The position numbers were made by a program, and so were the translations under genes. 33,426 nucleotides of DNA, taken from NCBI GenBank assembly GCA_024279115.1, contig JAJRRW010000012.1, positions 1-33,426 of the forward strand. Direction: 5' to 3'. The stretch is from Alphaproteobacteria bacterium (GTDB lineage Bacteria; Pseudomonadota; Alphaproteobacteria; Rhizobiales; JAKIUO01). Position 1 is the first letter of the stretch; each line of letters starts with the position of its first letter. The notes under the pieces are model-generated. The model made no database searches. It saw only the letters and a program-made list of their open reading frames with translations, and was not told the DNA's origin. Positions 1 to 9,146 of this stretch are shown in pieces.

Positions 1-249
1 CACCCATCAAGGCACCCATCAAGGTGGCTTTCGCCATGGCCGGTCAATCTTTGCCGCGCGCAGAAGCACAAGGTGCTTCTTCTCCCATATACAAATCCCC
101 ATTTAACCGCTAAAAAGAACCTGGCTGAAAATAAACACACGAAAGACAAACAAAAGAGTAATCCGTGGGTTAAGTAGTAATTGCGACGAGGGGCTGTGGC
201 TCATGAATGAACCGACAGGCCGAACAGGGAATGATTGGGAGACGATAAA

Positions 250-1728
250 ATGGATACGCCGGAAAAAAGTAATTTCCTGGAGACCATCCGCGAGTTGAGA
301 AGAGAAGCCGATGAGAAGCTGATGGGAAATCGGCACTATCTGGCCATTCAAAAACTGGATGAAATCGCCGAGGCCGTTCAGCAGCGCGAGATGTCGAGCG
401 AAGAGCTGGGAGCCGTGAGCGAGGTGCTGCGCGGTGATGTTGGAGAAGCGTCCCTCAACATAGAGCAACCCTTAGAGCCACAAAGCAGTCCAGTGGTTGA
501 TATAGCCGCCGCCGGTGCTGGTGTCGCGGCTGCTACTATGGCAGCGGGGGCAGTTGGCTCCTTGAGCGAACCGCCCGTTGCCGATGAGCCGGTTGCACAG
601 GTCGTGGAACAAGCAGCGCCTGATACGGGAAAAGAACAAGTTCTTCCTAACTGGTGGAAAGAGAAAGGGGGGGAGGAGGCGCTTGCTGATCTTGACGCCT
701 CGCCGCCCGCTATCGAGCCAGAGCCTGTTATTGCTCCAGAGTCAGCTATCGAGCCAGAGCCGGTAATCGAGATCATTGCTGATAATATTGAGGAAACTAG
801 CCAAGAAGGTTCGTTTGATCCAACGAGCGTTGCAGCTGGTGCTGCGGTGGCCGGTGTTGCCGCTGGTCTGGTTGCAAGTCAGCTTTCGTCTGAAACGGTT
901 GAAACCGCTGGTATTGCCGAAGAAATCGAACTGATTGAAGTCCCTGAAGTCGAGATTGAAGCCGCTGATGTGGAATTGCCGGTGATTAATATCGAGACCA
1001 TCGAGGCACAATCCGTTCTGCCAGAAGTGGCCCCGGAAATTATGCCCGAAATCGAGCTGCCCGATATTGCCGCAATCGCAGCACCCCAAATCGAGCCAGA
1101 AGTCGAGATCGCGGTCCCCCAAATTGAATTGCCTGATGTTGAGGTGATCGCAGCGCCCCAGATAGAGCCTGACGTCGAGCTCGCTGGCGTCCCAGAGGCG
1201 GTTGAAGTGGTCGCTCTTCCTGAAGTTGTTCTGCCAGAAGTCGCCCTTCCAGAAGTTGCTCCACCAGAGCCGCACGGACTGGTGGTCGAAAATGTTGCGC
1301 GCGAAATTGTCATACCCGAAGTTGCCCTGGCCGACATACCCGACATGCCCGCCCCTGAAGCCAGTGCGCAGATTGCCGATCTGCTGTCTGACGTGGATGT
1401 GGACACATCGGCTGCGGTTGCTGCCGGGGCTGCCATCGCCACCGTCGGCGCTGCGGTTGCAATGCGTGATGAGCCAGCCGCCCCTGAAGAGGTGGAGTTG
1501 GTAGAAGCACAAGCTGCAAAGGTCCCCGTTACGCCAGAAGAGCTGTCTTTTCCAGGCGTCCCCGAAACCAGCGTGCAAGAAGTGGCGCCGCCCGAGGTGG
1601 CCGCTGCTCTACCCGCCGCAAAAATACTCAATGGCGATAATATTGCCCGTCACCCAGATTACGGTGGTAGTCGCGGCGGCATTATGAAGCGCTTTGTCAA
1701 TGCCCTGCGGGGCAAGGATTATATCTAG
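250..1728 (+). CDS. Acidic Ala/Pro/Glu/Val-rich repeat protein, unknown function
   Basis: I do not recognise a family. The ATG at 250 is preferred over an in-frame TTG at 235 because GGGAGA at 237-242 lies at ribosome-binding distance. The product is 492 residues. Residues 1-60 look helical and charged and resemble no domain known to me. The rest is low complexity: many short acidic units of the PEV/PQIE/PEVAxPE kind (roughly residues 225-365), interrupted by three Ala/Gly-rich hydrophobic blocks near residues 87-105, 193-209 and 386-405 with small-residue spacing like glycine zippers. The last 40 residues turn basic and contain a GGIMKRFVNALRGKDYI end, which may be a conserved tail. No signal peptide is visible, so a largely disordered cytoplasmic or membrane-associated protein is the most that can be said. 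Long opposite-strand reading frames here are composition artefacts. Confidence 0.75.
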   Translation: MDTPEKSNFLETIRELRREADEKLMGNRHYLAIQKLDEIAEAVQQREMSSEELGAVSEVLRGDVGEASLNIEQPLEPQSSPVVDIAAAGAGVAAATMAAGAVGSLSEPPVADEPVAQVVEQAAPDTGKEQVLPNWWKEKGGEEALADLDASPPAIEPEPVIAPESAIEPEPVIEIIADNIEETSQEGSFDPTSVAAGAAVAGVAAGLVASQLSSETVETAGIAEEIELIEVPEVEIEAADVELPVINIETIEAQSVLPEVAPEIMPEIELPDIAAIAAPQIEPEVEIAVPQIELPDVEVIAAPQIEPDVELAGVPEAVEVVALPEVVLPEVALPEVAPPEPHGLVVENVAREIVIPEVALADIPDMPAPEASAQIADLLSDVDVDTSAAVAAGAAIATVGAAVAMRDEPAAPEEVELVEAQAAKVPVTPEELSFPGVPETSVQEVAPPEVAAALPAAKILNGDNIARHPDYGGSRGGIMKRFVNALRGKDYI

Positions 1729-2081
1729 ATCGGTTTGCGTTCACTCAGACCCATTTCAACGGGCTGTTTTGCTCCGTTTTGGGCGTAAGGAAATTTGAAT
1801 ATATCCCGATATGTCCTGCATTTTCTTACTTGAAAGCGAACCAAAACGGCTTAGCTGTTTCTGTGCCTGAATAAACGCACGATGCTCTGGATCGAAATAG
1901 AGCAGACAAAAACAGTTCATGCAGGAGCGATTATTTGCAATCGCTCCTGTTGTTCTTTCGAGCGTTTACGATCAATCCAGATAAATGGAGATATAGCAGT
2001 GGCTTGCAGATAATTGCGTGCATATTGGCGCGGGTTTTGTTAGGGTACGTCCTAAATCAATTAAGGCATGAGGGAATTAGA
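1729..2081. other. Intergenic region without a gene
   Basis: No convincing reading frame. It holds one strong hairpin (1922-1949, listed separately) between the acidic repeat protein and the Lys-rich protein. An in-frame extension of the downstream gene back to 1935 has no signal sequence at its N-terminus and runs through the hairpin, so it is not taken as coding. Confidence 0.5.
1922..1957 (+). terminator. Strong hairpin, probable intrinsic terminator
   Basis: CAGGAGCGATT (1922-1932) and AATCGCTCCTG (1939-1949) are perfect 11-bp inverted arms around a 6-nt loop, followed by the T-rich TTGTTCTTT. It lies about 190 nt after the stop of the acidic repeat gene. The T tract is interrupted, so the strand and terminator role are less certain than the hairpin itself. 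Confidence 0.6.
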
Positions 2082-2672
2082 ATGAGAGATACTGGAATTC
2101 GCATATTGTCAGTTTTGGCGCTGATCACGGGCTTTGTCCTCGTCCAAATGGTGCCAGCGAGCGCCAAAGTGTGCAAGGAAACAACGAGCAAAACCGCGTG
2201 TGAGAGGTCAACCAGCTGTAGCTGGGTCAAGGGATATACAATCTCCAAGGGCAAGCAAAAAGGTAAAAAAGTCAGCTCTTATTGCCGTAAAAAAGGTGGC
2301 AAGAAAAAAGCCAGTGACACAACTGCCAGCAATAAGAAAAACAGCAAGGCTAAAAAGACCGAAAAGAAAAGCCAGGTAAAATCAACCAGCAGGAAAACCA
2401 CAAACAGCAAAACCGCGCCCAAAACGGACAGCGCAAGCAAAAAATCGGCGGATAAAAAAGCTGAGAAATCAGCAAAGGCCAAGAAAGCTTCCAAAGTAAA
2501 AAAAGGCGATCCAAAACAATCCAAGGGTCAAAAGGCTGACCAAAAAAAATCGGACGATAAAGCTAAAAAGGCCAAAAAGAAAAAGTCTAAGTCCAATAAA
2601 AAAGACAAGAAAACGGATGCAAAAAACAACAAGAAGGCCAAGAAAACTAAAAACGACAAAGACAAAAAATAG
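2082..2672 (+). CDS. Secreted Lys-rich protein with an N-terminal four-Cys segment
   Basis: The start at 2082 is chosen because it opens a clean Sec signal peptide (basic n-region, hydrophobic core, cleavage after PASA near residue 28) and has AGGGAA just upstream; an earlier in-frame start at 1935 does not. The mature protein begins with a short segment holding cysteines at about 31, 40, 46 and 68 (C-x8-C-x5-C-x21-C, with a Trp after the third), which could form two disulfides in the periplasm. From residue 70 to the end (196) it is almost entirely Lys, Ser, Ala, Asp, Thr and Asn, dominated by KK/KA/KS steps, hence extremely basic and probably disordered. I know no named family. Binding to an anionic partner such as polysaccharide, nucleic acid or envelope is a guess. 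An intrinsic terminator follows at once. Confidence 0.8.
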   Translation: MRDTGIRILSVLALITGFVLVQMVPASAKVCKETTSKTACERSTSCSWVKGYTISKGKQKGKKVSSYCRKKGGKKKASDTTASNKKNSKAKKTEKKSQVKSTSRKTTNSKTAPKTDSASKKSADKKAEKSAKAKKASKVKKGDPKQSKGQKADQKKSDDKAKKAKKKKSKSNKKDKKTDAKNNKKAKKTKNDKDKK

Positions 2673-2708
2673 CCGTTTCTGGCTGTAAGTTTATATCACG
2701 AGAGACCG

Positions 2709-2735
2709 AAAAAGGAGGCGCAAGCCTCCTTTTTT
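2709..2735 (+). terminator. Intrinsic terminator of the Lys-rich protein gene
   Basis: AAAGGAGGC (2711-2719), loop GCAA, GCCTCCTTT (2724-2732), then further T residues. The GNRA-like loop, GC-rich stem and T tail are typical of a rho-independent terminator, 37 nt after the stop codon. Confidence 0.85.
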
Positions 2736-2770
2736 GTTGGTGCACACAATACCAGTATCGTATGATCCAT

Positions 2771-2803
2771 GGTCAGGACCTACTTATTTTGTATGTCCTG
2801 ACC
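2771..2803. repeat. 13-bp-arm palindrome upstream of sbcD
   Basis: GGTCAGGACCTAC (2771-2783) faces GTATGTCCTGACC (2791-2803) with one mismatch and a 7-nt AT-rich centre. There is no T tract, so a terminator is unlikely; an operator or a small dispersed palindromic repeat fits better. The 11-mer ATGGTCAGGAC at its left edge recurs at 13767-13777, where a weaker CAGGA/TCCTG pair also has a 7-nt centre. Confidence 0.7.
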
Positions 2804-2847
2804 CTCAAGATATTCGATATGTATGAGCGTGCAAAGGAGGCCGTTTT

Positions 2848-4182
2848 ATAAAAATCTTGCATACAGCGTACTGGCATATCGGGCATGAACTGGCGGGCTG
2901 GTCGCGCGAGCTTGAGCAGGCACGTGTTCTCGACGAAATTTCTGCATTGGTCCTTGCCAACAAGGTCGATGCTCTGGTGATTGCGGGTGATGTTTTCGAT
3001 CATCAAAACCCCTCCAGTGCCATGTACAAAATGTTGTATGAATTTTTCGATGAGCTGGCCATCAAGGCCCCTGATCTCCTCAGCGTGATGATCGCTGGCA
3101 ATCATGATAGTGCGGGGCGTCTTGAGGCTCCCGGGCCGTTGTTAAAGCGCGCCAATGTGGTGGCGATTGGGTCTTTGCACCTGGTGGATGGTCTGCCAGA
3201 TCTTGAGCGCCATTTGATCCGCGTTGAGCGGGCGGGGAAGACCAAAGGCTACATCCTGGCCATTCCCTATCTTCGGCCAGCGGACCTGCCAGGCTTTGGG
3301 GCTCCGCTTGAAGCTGATATGGCGTCGCCGCTGGTCCACGGCATCAAGCAACTTTACCAGCGCACCATCAAGGCCTGTCGCCAGCAGATCGGCGCTCTGC
3401 CGCTTGTGGTGACCGGGCATCTGCATGTGAAAGGTGCCAGCCTGTCAGAATCCCTGTCAGAGCGACGCATCGTCATTGGCGGTGAGCATGCGGTCCCCGC
3501 CGATATTTTTGGTCTTGAAGCAGACTATGTGGCGCTTGGCCATTTGCATCGGGCGCAAAACCTTGGTTCTTCTGGGGCAAAAGAAACTGGCAGCCTGAAA
3601 GAAATTGGCGGCAGCAAAAAATCGGGCGCCAAAAAAGGTAAATCCACTGCCACCAAGCCCTCCCGGCAAGGCCTCGTTCGCTATGCGGGCTCTCCCATGC
3701 CTTTGTCAGTGGTTGAGCGCAGTTATGAGCACGGCGTCAGTGTCGTCGAGCTGACCGGCAAAACCACCATTTGCAACCATCAAAAACTATCTCGCCCGGT
3801 GCCGTTTTTGCGGGTGCCCAAAAAAGGGCGCGTCAAGATCGAAGAGGTTTGCAAGGCTCTTGAGGCCTTGGAGCTTGATCCAAAGGCCTCGTTGGCACAG
3901 CGTCCGTTTGTGCAGATTGCCTTGCAGATAGAGGGCCCTCAACCCGGTATTCGTGCCAAGCTCGATGAGATTTGCTTGCAATTTGCGCTTCGTGATGTGG
4001 CGCCCGACATTGCCTGGCCGGGGCAACAAAGCGCACCCAAAAGCCTTGAACCGGTTAAGCGGCTTGGCGAGCTGCATCCAGATGATTTGTTTAAGGAGGC
4101 CTTTGTCGAGGCCTATGGCAGCGAGCCAGAAGCCGAACATATGGCTTGTTTTCACCAGCTCTTGAACGAGGTGGATAGATGA
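2848..4182 (+). pseudogene. sbcD: SbcD nuclease subunit, start codon and catalytic Asp altered
   Basis: SbcD is the Mn-dependent nuclease subunit of SbcCD (bacterial Mre11-Rad50), which cuts hairpins and blocked DNA ends. The frame runs to an ATGA overlap with sbcC. AAAGGAGG (2833-2840) is placed for initiation at 2848, but the codon there is ATA, followed by KILHTAYWH where the family has MKILHTADWH. Thus the start is lost and Asp8 of the first metal motif (D-x-H) is Tyr (TAC at 2869). The next in-frame start-like codon, TTG 2857, is 16 nt from the ribosome site. The other phosphoesterase motifs are intact: GDVFD, GNHDS, TGHLH and GHLH. A Lys/Ser/Gly-rich insert lies near residues 240-270. 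About 444 codons, a normal length. The rest shows no decay, so loss is recent, or the changes are sequencing errors. Confidence 0.8.
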
Positions 4183-7100
4183 AAATTCTTGCCATACGGG
4201 GGCTTAATCTGGCGTCTTTGCAAGGAAAGTTCGAACTTGATTTCACCCAGGAGCCATTGTTTGGTTGCGGGCTGTTTGCCATAACCGGGGAAACCGGCGC
4301 TGGCAAATCGACCATTCTTGATGCCATGTGCCTGGCGCTTTATGGCCGCTATCCCCGCATCACCGCGCAAGGGGAAAAAAACAAGATCGAAAATACCATG
4401 GGGGAGGCGCTGGCCACCAGTGATCCTCGCTCGATCCTGCGCACGGGTTGTTCGCAGGCCTTTGCGCAAGTTGATTTGATGGTGGATGATAAGCATTTGC
4501 AGGCCAGCTGGCGGGTGCGCCGCGCCTTTGGTAAAACGAGTGGAAACCTGCTTGATTTCGAACGGGCCCTCATAGATTTGCGAGATAATAGTGTCTTGGC
4601 ATCGGGCAAAAAACGGGTCGATGAGGAAATCGCCCGTCGTTTGAAACTTACCTACGAACAATTTGGGCGCACCGTGCTGTTGGCGCAAAATGATTTTGAC
4701 GCTTTCTTGCGTGCTGGCGATGGCGATCGTGCCGATTTGCTGGAAAAAATCACCGGCACGGAGCTCTATTCGAATATTTCCGCAAAAGCTTTTGAGGCGG
4801 AGCGCCGCGCGCTGGCTGATCTGCAAGAGCTGCAAAAAGCCACCGGTTTCATAGAAGTTTTGTCAAAAGAAGATCGTAGCAGACTGCAAGAGCTGGTGAA
4901 GGCCAGCAGGAGCACTCACCAGGAATGGGCAAAAAAGGGACAAAAAATACGCCAGGACCTTGATTGGTATGGCCGCCATGAAGAAGCGGTCAAGCGGCTG
5001 GGCGAGGCCAAAAACCAGGCAAAGCACGCCAAGCAGCAATGGGCTGATGCGGGGGAGGATAGAGCACTGCTGGCAAATCTGGAGAGGGCGCGATCAGCGT
5101 AAGGATTGATTGAAAAAGCCGAGCGTCACGAGCAATCGCTTGATGCATTGCACAAGCAAACGTCAAGCCAGCAGGCCGAAATCAAACAATTACAGCATTG
5201 GCTGGCACAGGCAGATGAGAGGGAGCGGCAACAGGCGCAAAAAAGCGAGGCATCGGAACAGGCGTTAAAAAATGCAGCGCCGTTGTTTGTCCGCGCAATG
5301 CATCTAGATACGCAGATCAGCGCATTGAAAACGCGTCAAGACGAAGGACAAGCAGCGCTGCTTGAAGCAAAGAAAACCAGGGCAGAGTTGCTTGAACAAC
5401 AAGCAAAGCAGCTAGAAAAAACCAAACAGATGGGCGAGCGCCTTGAGGTTTTGCAGCGCGCTCAACTAGCAGAGGCAGCATTGGAGGAGGTGTCAAGGCG
5501 GGCAAAAGACATGGCCTCCTTGTTTCGCTCCCTTGGTGATCTGCAGGTAAAGCAGGAGGATTTGCGCGCTCAACAAGCGGCTCAACAACAACAAAGCGAG
5601 GCCAGTGCCGAAAAACTGGCTGAAATGATGGATGATGGGCAAACCCTGAAAGACAGCCTTGCCAGGTTGCGCGCCAAATGCGACGACAGCGCCAAAAATC
5701 TTGCCAACAACAAACCGGACCAGATGCGCCTCAAGCGGGACCATCAATCAGATTGTCAGGCGCAATTTAACCGATTGTATCATCATGTTGAACAGCTGGT
5801 CGAGCAAACCACCCTTATCGAAAAAACGGGCAAAACATTGCGCGAGGCGCAGCACAAATCAACCCGGAGCAGCGAGCAAGTACAAGAACTTGAGACCGCA
5901 TTGAGCGACCTCAAAAGCCGGGCGGCAGAAGCCGAGCGGGCATTGATCCGCTCCAAAAGTGCGTTGTCAAAACAGGTTTTGTCGCTGCGCGCCAAGCTGC
6001 AACCAGATGAACCTTGCGTGGTATGTGGCTCAACCGACCATCCAGGCCAAGATGATAAGGCGAATAATGAGCTGCTTGAGCTGATGCGGGCTCGTAGCCG
6101 CGAACTGGCTGAAGAAATTGACCGCAATGAGCAAGCACGCAATCGTGCTCAACAAGCGCTGCAACATGCAAAAGCACGGATCGAAAGTGCGGATGACCGA
6201 CTGGCAATCGCCACTGACAAGCTGGCGCAGTTGCAACAAAAAACCGGGAGCTTGAGCCGCGAGGTGCAAGCAGCGGCCAGACGCCTCGATCTGTCGTTGA
6301 GGGTCGTGGGGTCACCGCAAAAGCTGCTAGTGCATATAGCAGAACTGCGCCAAACCAATGAGCATCAGATGGTCGATGTGCGCAAGCAGCTCCTCACCAT
6401 CCAGCAATTGGAGGCACAAAACCGCTCTTGCGCCGAGCAGGTGCTAGCGCTTGAAAGCGCACGCCAAAAGCAGCTCAAAGACCATGACGAACTGGTGAAA
6501 ACAGATCGTAAATCGCGGCAAGAGGCCCATCAACTGGCCGAGCGAGCGGACCGATTGAGCACCCATAGTCACCTGGTGTCCGATCAATTGCTGTCCTTAT
6601 TGTCGGATCTGGAAATTTCCAAACGGGACCTTAAAGGCGATCTAAAAGCGCTTTTGAAGCGCTTGCAAAAGCAGACCAGCCGTTATGACCAGCAACAAAA
6701 AGAAGCGGAACAAATCAAAAGCTCGCTCAACAAGGCACAAGGAGAAGGGGCCGTGCTGGAGGAGCGCATTGAGCATATTGGCGCGCGCTGTGTTGAACTT
6801 GCAGGCCAGTTAGACGAGATTGTCAAAAAGTTGCAAAGGCAGCAAAATGAGCGCCGCGAATTGTTCGCGGGGCGAGGGGTTGCGAAAATCCGCTCCGATA
6901 TGGAAGGGGCGATCAAGCGGGACAATAGGGCCTTGCAAGAGGTCATTGTTGGCAAGCGCGAGAGCGCAGCAAGACTTGAAGAAGTCGAAAAAAATCTTGC
7001 GCGTGGGCGTGAGTTGACAAAAACCACCAGCCGCTCACAGCAACAGGCCCAAAAGGCAAGAGACGCCGCCTTGCGCAGAAAAAAGCTACAATTGCCGCAA

Positions 7101-7934
7101 GCCCTGTCTTTGCTGGCAATCCGCGATGAACAAGCGGGGATATTGAGCAAGCGCATAGAGCATTTGGTGGAACACCGGACCAAAAGCGCTGCCCTGTTAT
7201 CGGATCGAAAACAACATCTCAGCGAGATAGAAAACACCAATAAACCGCCGCGCGCACGCGTTGATCTTGAGGATGATTTGCGCGAGATTGAAGCAGATCA
7301 AGCCATGTTGATGATTGATCTTGGCAAGAATGAGAGTGCTCTTGAGCTCAACGATACAGCCCGTAAAAACCGCCAGAAATTGTCACGCAAAATCGAAGGG
7401 GTTGAAAAAAAGTATGCCCTGTGGGCCGTGATGAGCGGCGCGATTGGCTCCAAAACGGGCGATAAATTTCGCCGGTTTGCGCAAGGTGTCACCCTTGATC
7501 ATCTGATCGCGCTGGCCAATCAGCAATTACGCCATATCAATCCGCGCTATAAAATTGAGCGCAATACCATCGGTGGCCTTGGTTTGCAGGTGATGGATAT
7601 CGAGATGGGCGGCGAAATTCGCTCTGTGCGCTCCTTGTCAGGGGGGGAGCGGTTTTTGGTGTCGTTGGCGCTGGCCCTTGGCCTCTCGCAACTGGATGGT
7701 CGCTCGTCCTTTGTCGATACGCTGATGATTGATGAAGGCTTTGGGGCGCTTGATGCGCGCTCACTCGATATTGTCGTTGAAGCGCTTGAAAGCTTGCAAA
7801 GTCAGGGCCGCAAAGTGGGAGTGATCAGCCATATCGAGGCGCTGACAGAGCGTATTCCGGTGCAGGTACGGGTCGAAAAACAAGGCAGTGGCCGCAGCCG
7901 TGTTCGGGTCATCGAGCAGGGGGTGGGGGGGTAA
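4179..7934 (+). pseudogene. sbcC: SbcC ATPase subunit, interrupted by an in-frame TAA
   Basis: SbcC is the Rad50-like SMC-family ATPase that partners SbcD. Residues 37-45 (GETGAGKST) are the Walker A; a Q-loop segment (LLAQNDFDAF) follows near 170; then long Gln/Glu/Lys coiled coils flank a zinc hook CVVC at residues 613-616; the ABC signature SLSGGER (about 1153) and Walker B LMIDEGFGALD (about 1185) close the protein. The two parts are in one frame, separated only by TAA at 5100-5102 (codon 308), inside the first coiled coil just after the ATPase N-lobe. Truncation there separates Walker A from Walker B, so neither fragment can hydrolyse ATP alone. Re-initiation at TTG 5106 is possible but poorly placed. 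The downstream 942 codons are free of other stops, arguing for a recent nonsense change (for example from CAA) or a base-call error. Confidence 0.85.
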
Positions 7935-8254
7935 GGGGCACGAGTGGCTCTTGTCACCTAAAGTGTCTGGCAGCGATGGAGCAACATTGTAACAAACCCG
8001 CGCGCGGGGCTTGCCCGCCCTCGCGCAGGCCGTGCGGAGCACGAATAGCGGTGCGCTAAATAATCCGACCAACGGAAGGCAAGCGTGACCGCGCGCCGGG
8101 CGTTGCCCGCCCTAGAGTGCTTCCGAGAAAAGTGGGTACCGGTTTTCCGATAAGAAGCACGATAAAACAAAGAGCTAGGGGCTTTCATTTTGTCAACCTA
8201 AAACGGAAAGACCCTAACGGAGGCCGCGCGCAGCGCGGAATAGCCGTGGGCGAC
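7935..8254. other. Intergenic region between convergent sbcC and fdxA
   Basis: No gene. It is repeat-rich: an imperfect direct repeat ending in TTGCCCGCCCT at about 8000-8023 and again at about 8089-8113, followed by the nested palindromic element at 8110-8180. CCGCGC/GCGCGG at 8224-8238 (3-nt loop) is a small hairpin just beyond the fdxA stop and may help end the minus-strand transcript, though it lacks a T tract. Confidence 0.5.
8110..8180. repeat. Nested palindromic Rhizobiales-type intergenic repeat
   Basis: Three nested inverted pairs are visible: outer CCCTAG (8110-8115) with CTAGGG (8175-8180), middle GTGCTTC (8117-8123) with GAAGCAC (8154-8160), and an inner core around GGTACC (8135-8140) flanked by GAAAAGTG and GGTTTTCC. 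The AAAGTGGGTACCGGTTTTCCG core followed by GATAAAACAAAGAGCTAG matches, from memory, a very common intergenic repeat of rhizobial genomes. No coding potential. Confidence 0.7.
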
Positions 8255-8596
8255 TTATTCGTCGCCGCTGCCAGGTTCTTCGGAGAAATATTTCTCGAAT
8301 TTTCCGGTTTCTTCGGTGTATTTTTCGGCGTCGGCCGGGGGATCTTTTTTGATAGTGATATTGGGCCAAAGCTCGGCATATTTGGTGTTGATCTCGACCC
8401 AGCGATCCATACCAGGTTCCGTATCTGGCTTGATGGCGTCCACCGGACATTCTGGTTCGCAGACGCCGCAGTCAATGCACTCATCAGGGTGAATGACGAG
8501 AAAATTCTCACCCTCATAAAAACAGTCTACCGGACAGACTTCAACACAATCGGTATGTTTGCATTTAACGCAGGCATCGATGACGATATAAGTCAT
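8255..8596 (-). CDS. fdxA: Ferredoxin FdxA (7Fe-8S type)
   Basis: Small cytoplasmic electron carrier with two iron-sulfur clusters. The 113 residues start [17 protein letters not shown]; cysteines at 9, 12, 17, 21 and 25 and at 40, 43, 46 and 50 give the [3Fe-4S]/[4Fe-4S] pattern of bacterial FdxA, with [12 protein letters not shown] as the second cluster motif. The acidic C-terminal extension (residues 60-113, including the [22 protein letters not shown] tail) is typical of the family. GGGGGAG sits about 10 nt before the ATG. It is last in a minus-strand series behind the S4 protein and helicase genes, an order I recall from other Rhizobiales. A TTGACA box at 8654-8659 may also give it its own promoter. 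Confidence 0.95.
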   Translation of the reverse strand: MTYIVIDACVKCKHTDCVEVCPVDCFYEGENFLVIHPDECIDCGVCEPECPVDAIKPDTEPGMDRWVEINTKYAELWPNITIKKDPPADAEKYTEETGKFEKYFSEEPGSGDE

Positions 8597-8630
8597 TGTT
8601 TGATAGCTCCCCCTGAAAATTCCATTGCCT

Positions 8631-8659
8631 TAAGTGGCCTTGAGTGGCTCGGTTGTCAA
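8631..8659 (-). promoter_or_regulatory. Possible fdxA promoter
   Basis: On the minus strand TTGACA (8654-8659) is followed after 17 nt by CACTTA (8631-8636), about 35 nt before the fdxA ATG. The -35 is perfect and embedded in the small palindrome GGTTGACAACC, while the -10 is a poor match. Confidence 0.35.
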
Positions 8660-8747
8660 CCGCTTTGCACGCGGCCTCGAATAGTTATAAAATAAATAAA
8701 ACAAAAAATAGCTTCGGACCAGTCTTTTTCGAGTTGATTTCCAGCGA

Positions 8748-9146
8748 TTACTTGTCACTGGCATCATATAGAGTATTCCAGCGCAAGCGATCGGTTTGGC
8801 GGCGCTCGCGTTTGGTGGGGCGACCAGCTCCCTTGTCGCGTTCTGGTCGCCGGGGTCTGTGCGCTGGTTGCTTGACCGGGGCAGGGGTGAGGTCTTCATA
8901 GAGGGTGGCAGCTTCGATTGCCGGGCCACGGCGGCTGCCCAGTTCAACGACCTTGAGGACAAATAGATTGGTAGCAATGGCTGCGGTGATGACATCATCG
9001 ACGCGGATCACTTGTGAGGCTTTGGAGACCTTGATCGTGTTGACCCTGATCTTGCCGTCCTTGACGAGCTTGGTGGCCTTCGATCTGGTTTTCACCTTTC
9101 TCGAATACCATAGCCATTTGTCGAGGCGGATTGAGGGATCGGGCAT
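8748..9146 (-). CDS. S4-domain RNA-binding protein, Hsp15-like
   Basis: The opening SIRLDKWLWYSRKVKTRSKATKLV is the classic start of an S4 RNA-binding fold (residues about 5-65: RLDKWLW, then KDGKIRVNTIKVSKASQVIRVDDVI). This matches the small Hsp15/RlmB-neighbour S4 proteins that bind structured or ribosomal RNA. The tail is basic (KQPAHRPRRPERDKGAGRPTKRERRQ). The ATG at 9146 is preferred because family members begin within a few residues of RLDKWLW; in-frame starts at 9203 and 9227 would add 19 or 27 residues of no clear similarity. It follows the SUV3-like helicase on the same strand, consistent with an RNA-metabolism unit. Confidence 0.85.
   Translation of the reverse strand: MPDPSIRLDKWLWYSRKVKTRSKATKLVKDGKIRVNTIKVSKASQVIRVDDVITAAIATNLFVLKVVELGSRRGPAIEAATLYEDLTPAPVKQPAHRPRRPERDKGAGRPTKRERRQTDRLRWNTLYDASDK

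Noticed and set aside
1-37. Possible minus-strand gene start (MAKATLMGALMG) and a perfect 12-bp tandem repeat at 1-24
   Set aside because: Only 12 codons before the window edge and no ribosome site; the repeat may simply be part of it. Too little to call.
62-80. AGAAGCAC/GTGCTTCT hairpin with 3-nt loop
   Set aside because: No T tract long enough and no gene end on either side within view.
742-1631. Two long minus-strand reading frames opposite the acidic repeat protein
   Set aside because: Low-complexity mirror images of the PEV/Ala repeats on the plus strand; no ribosome site or family features.
5100-5106. Programmed readthrough or re-initiation at the sbcC stop
   Set aside because: TAA is the least leaky stop, no stem or slippery site follows, and TTG 5106 directly abuts AAGGA; a lesion or base error is simpler.
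8117-8695. 192-codon plus-strand frame
   Set aside because: Antisense to fdxA, whose cysteine motifs are unmistakable, and runs through the palindromic repeat.
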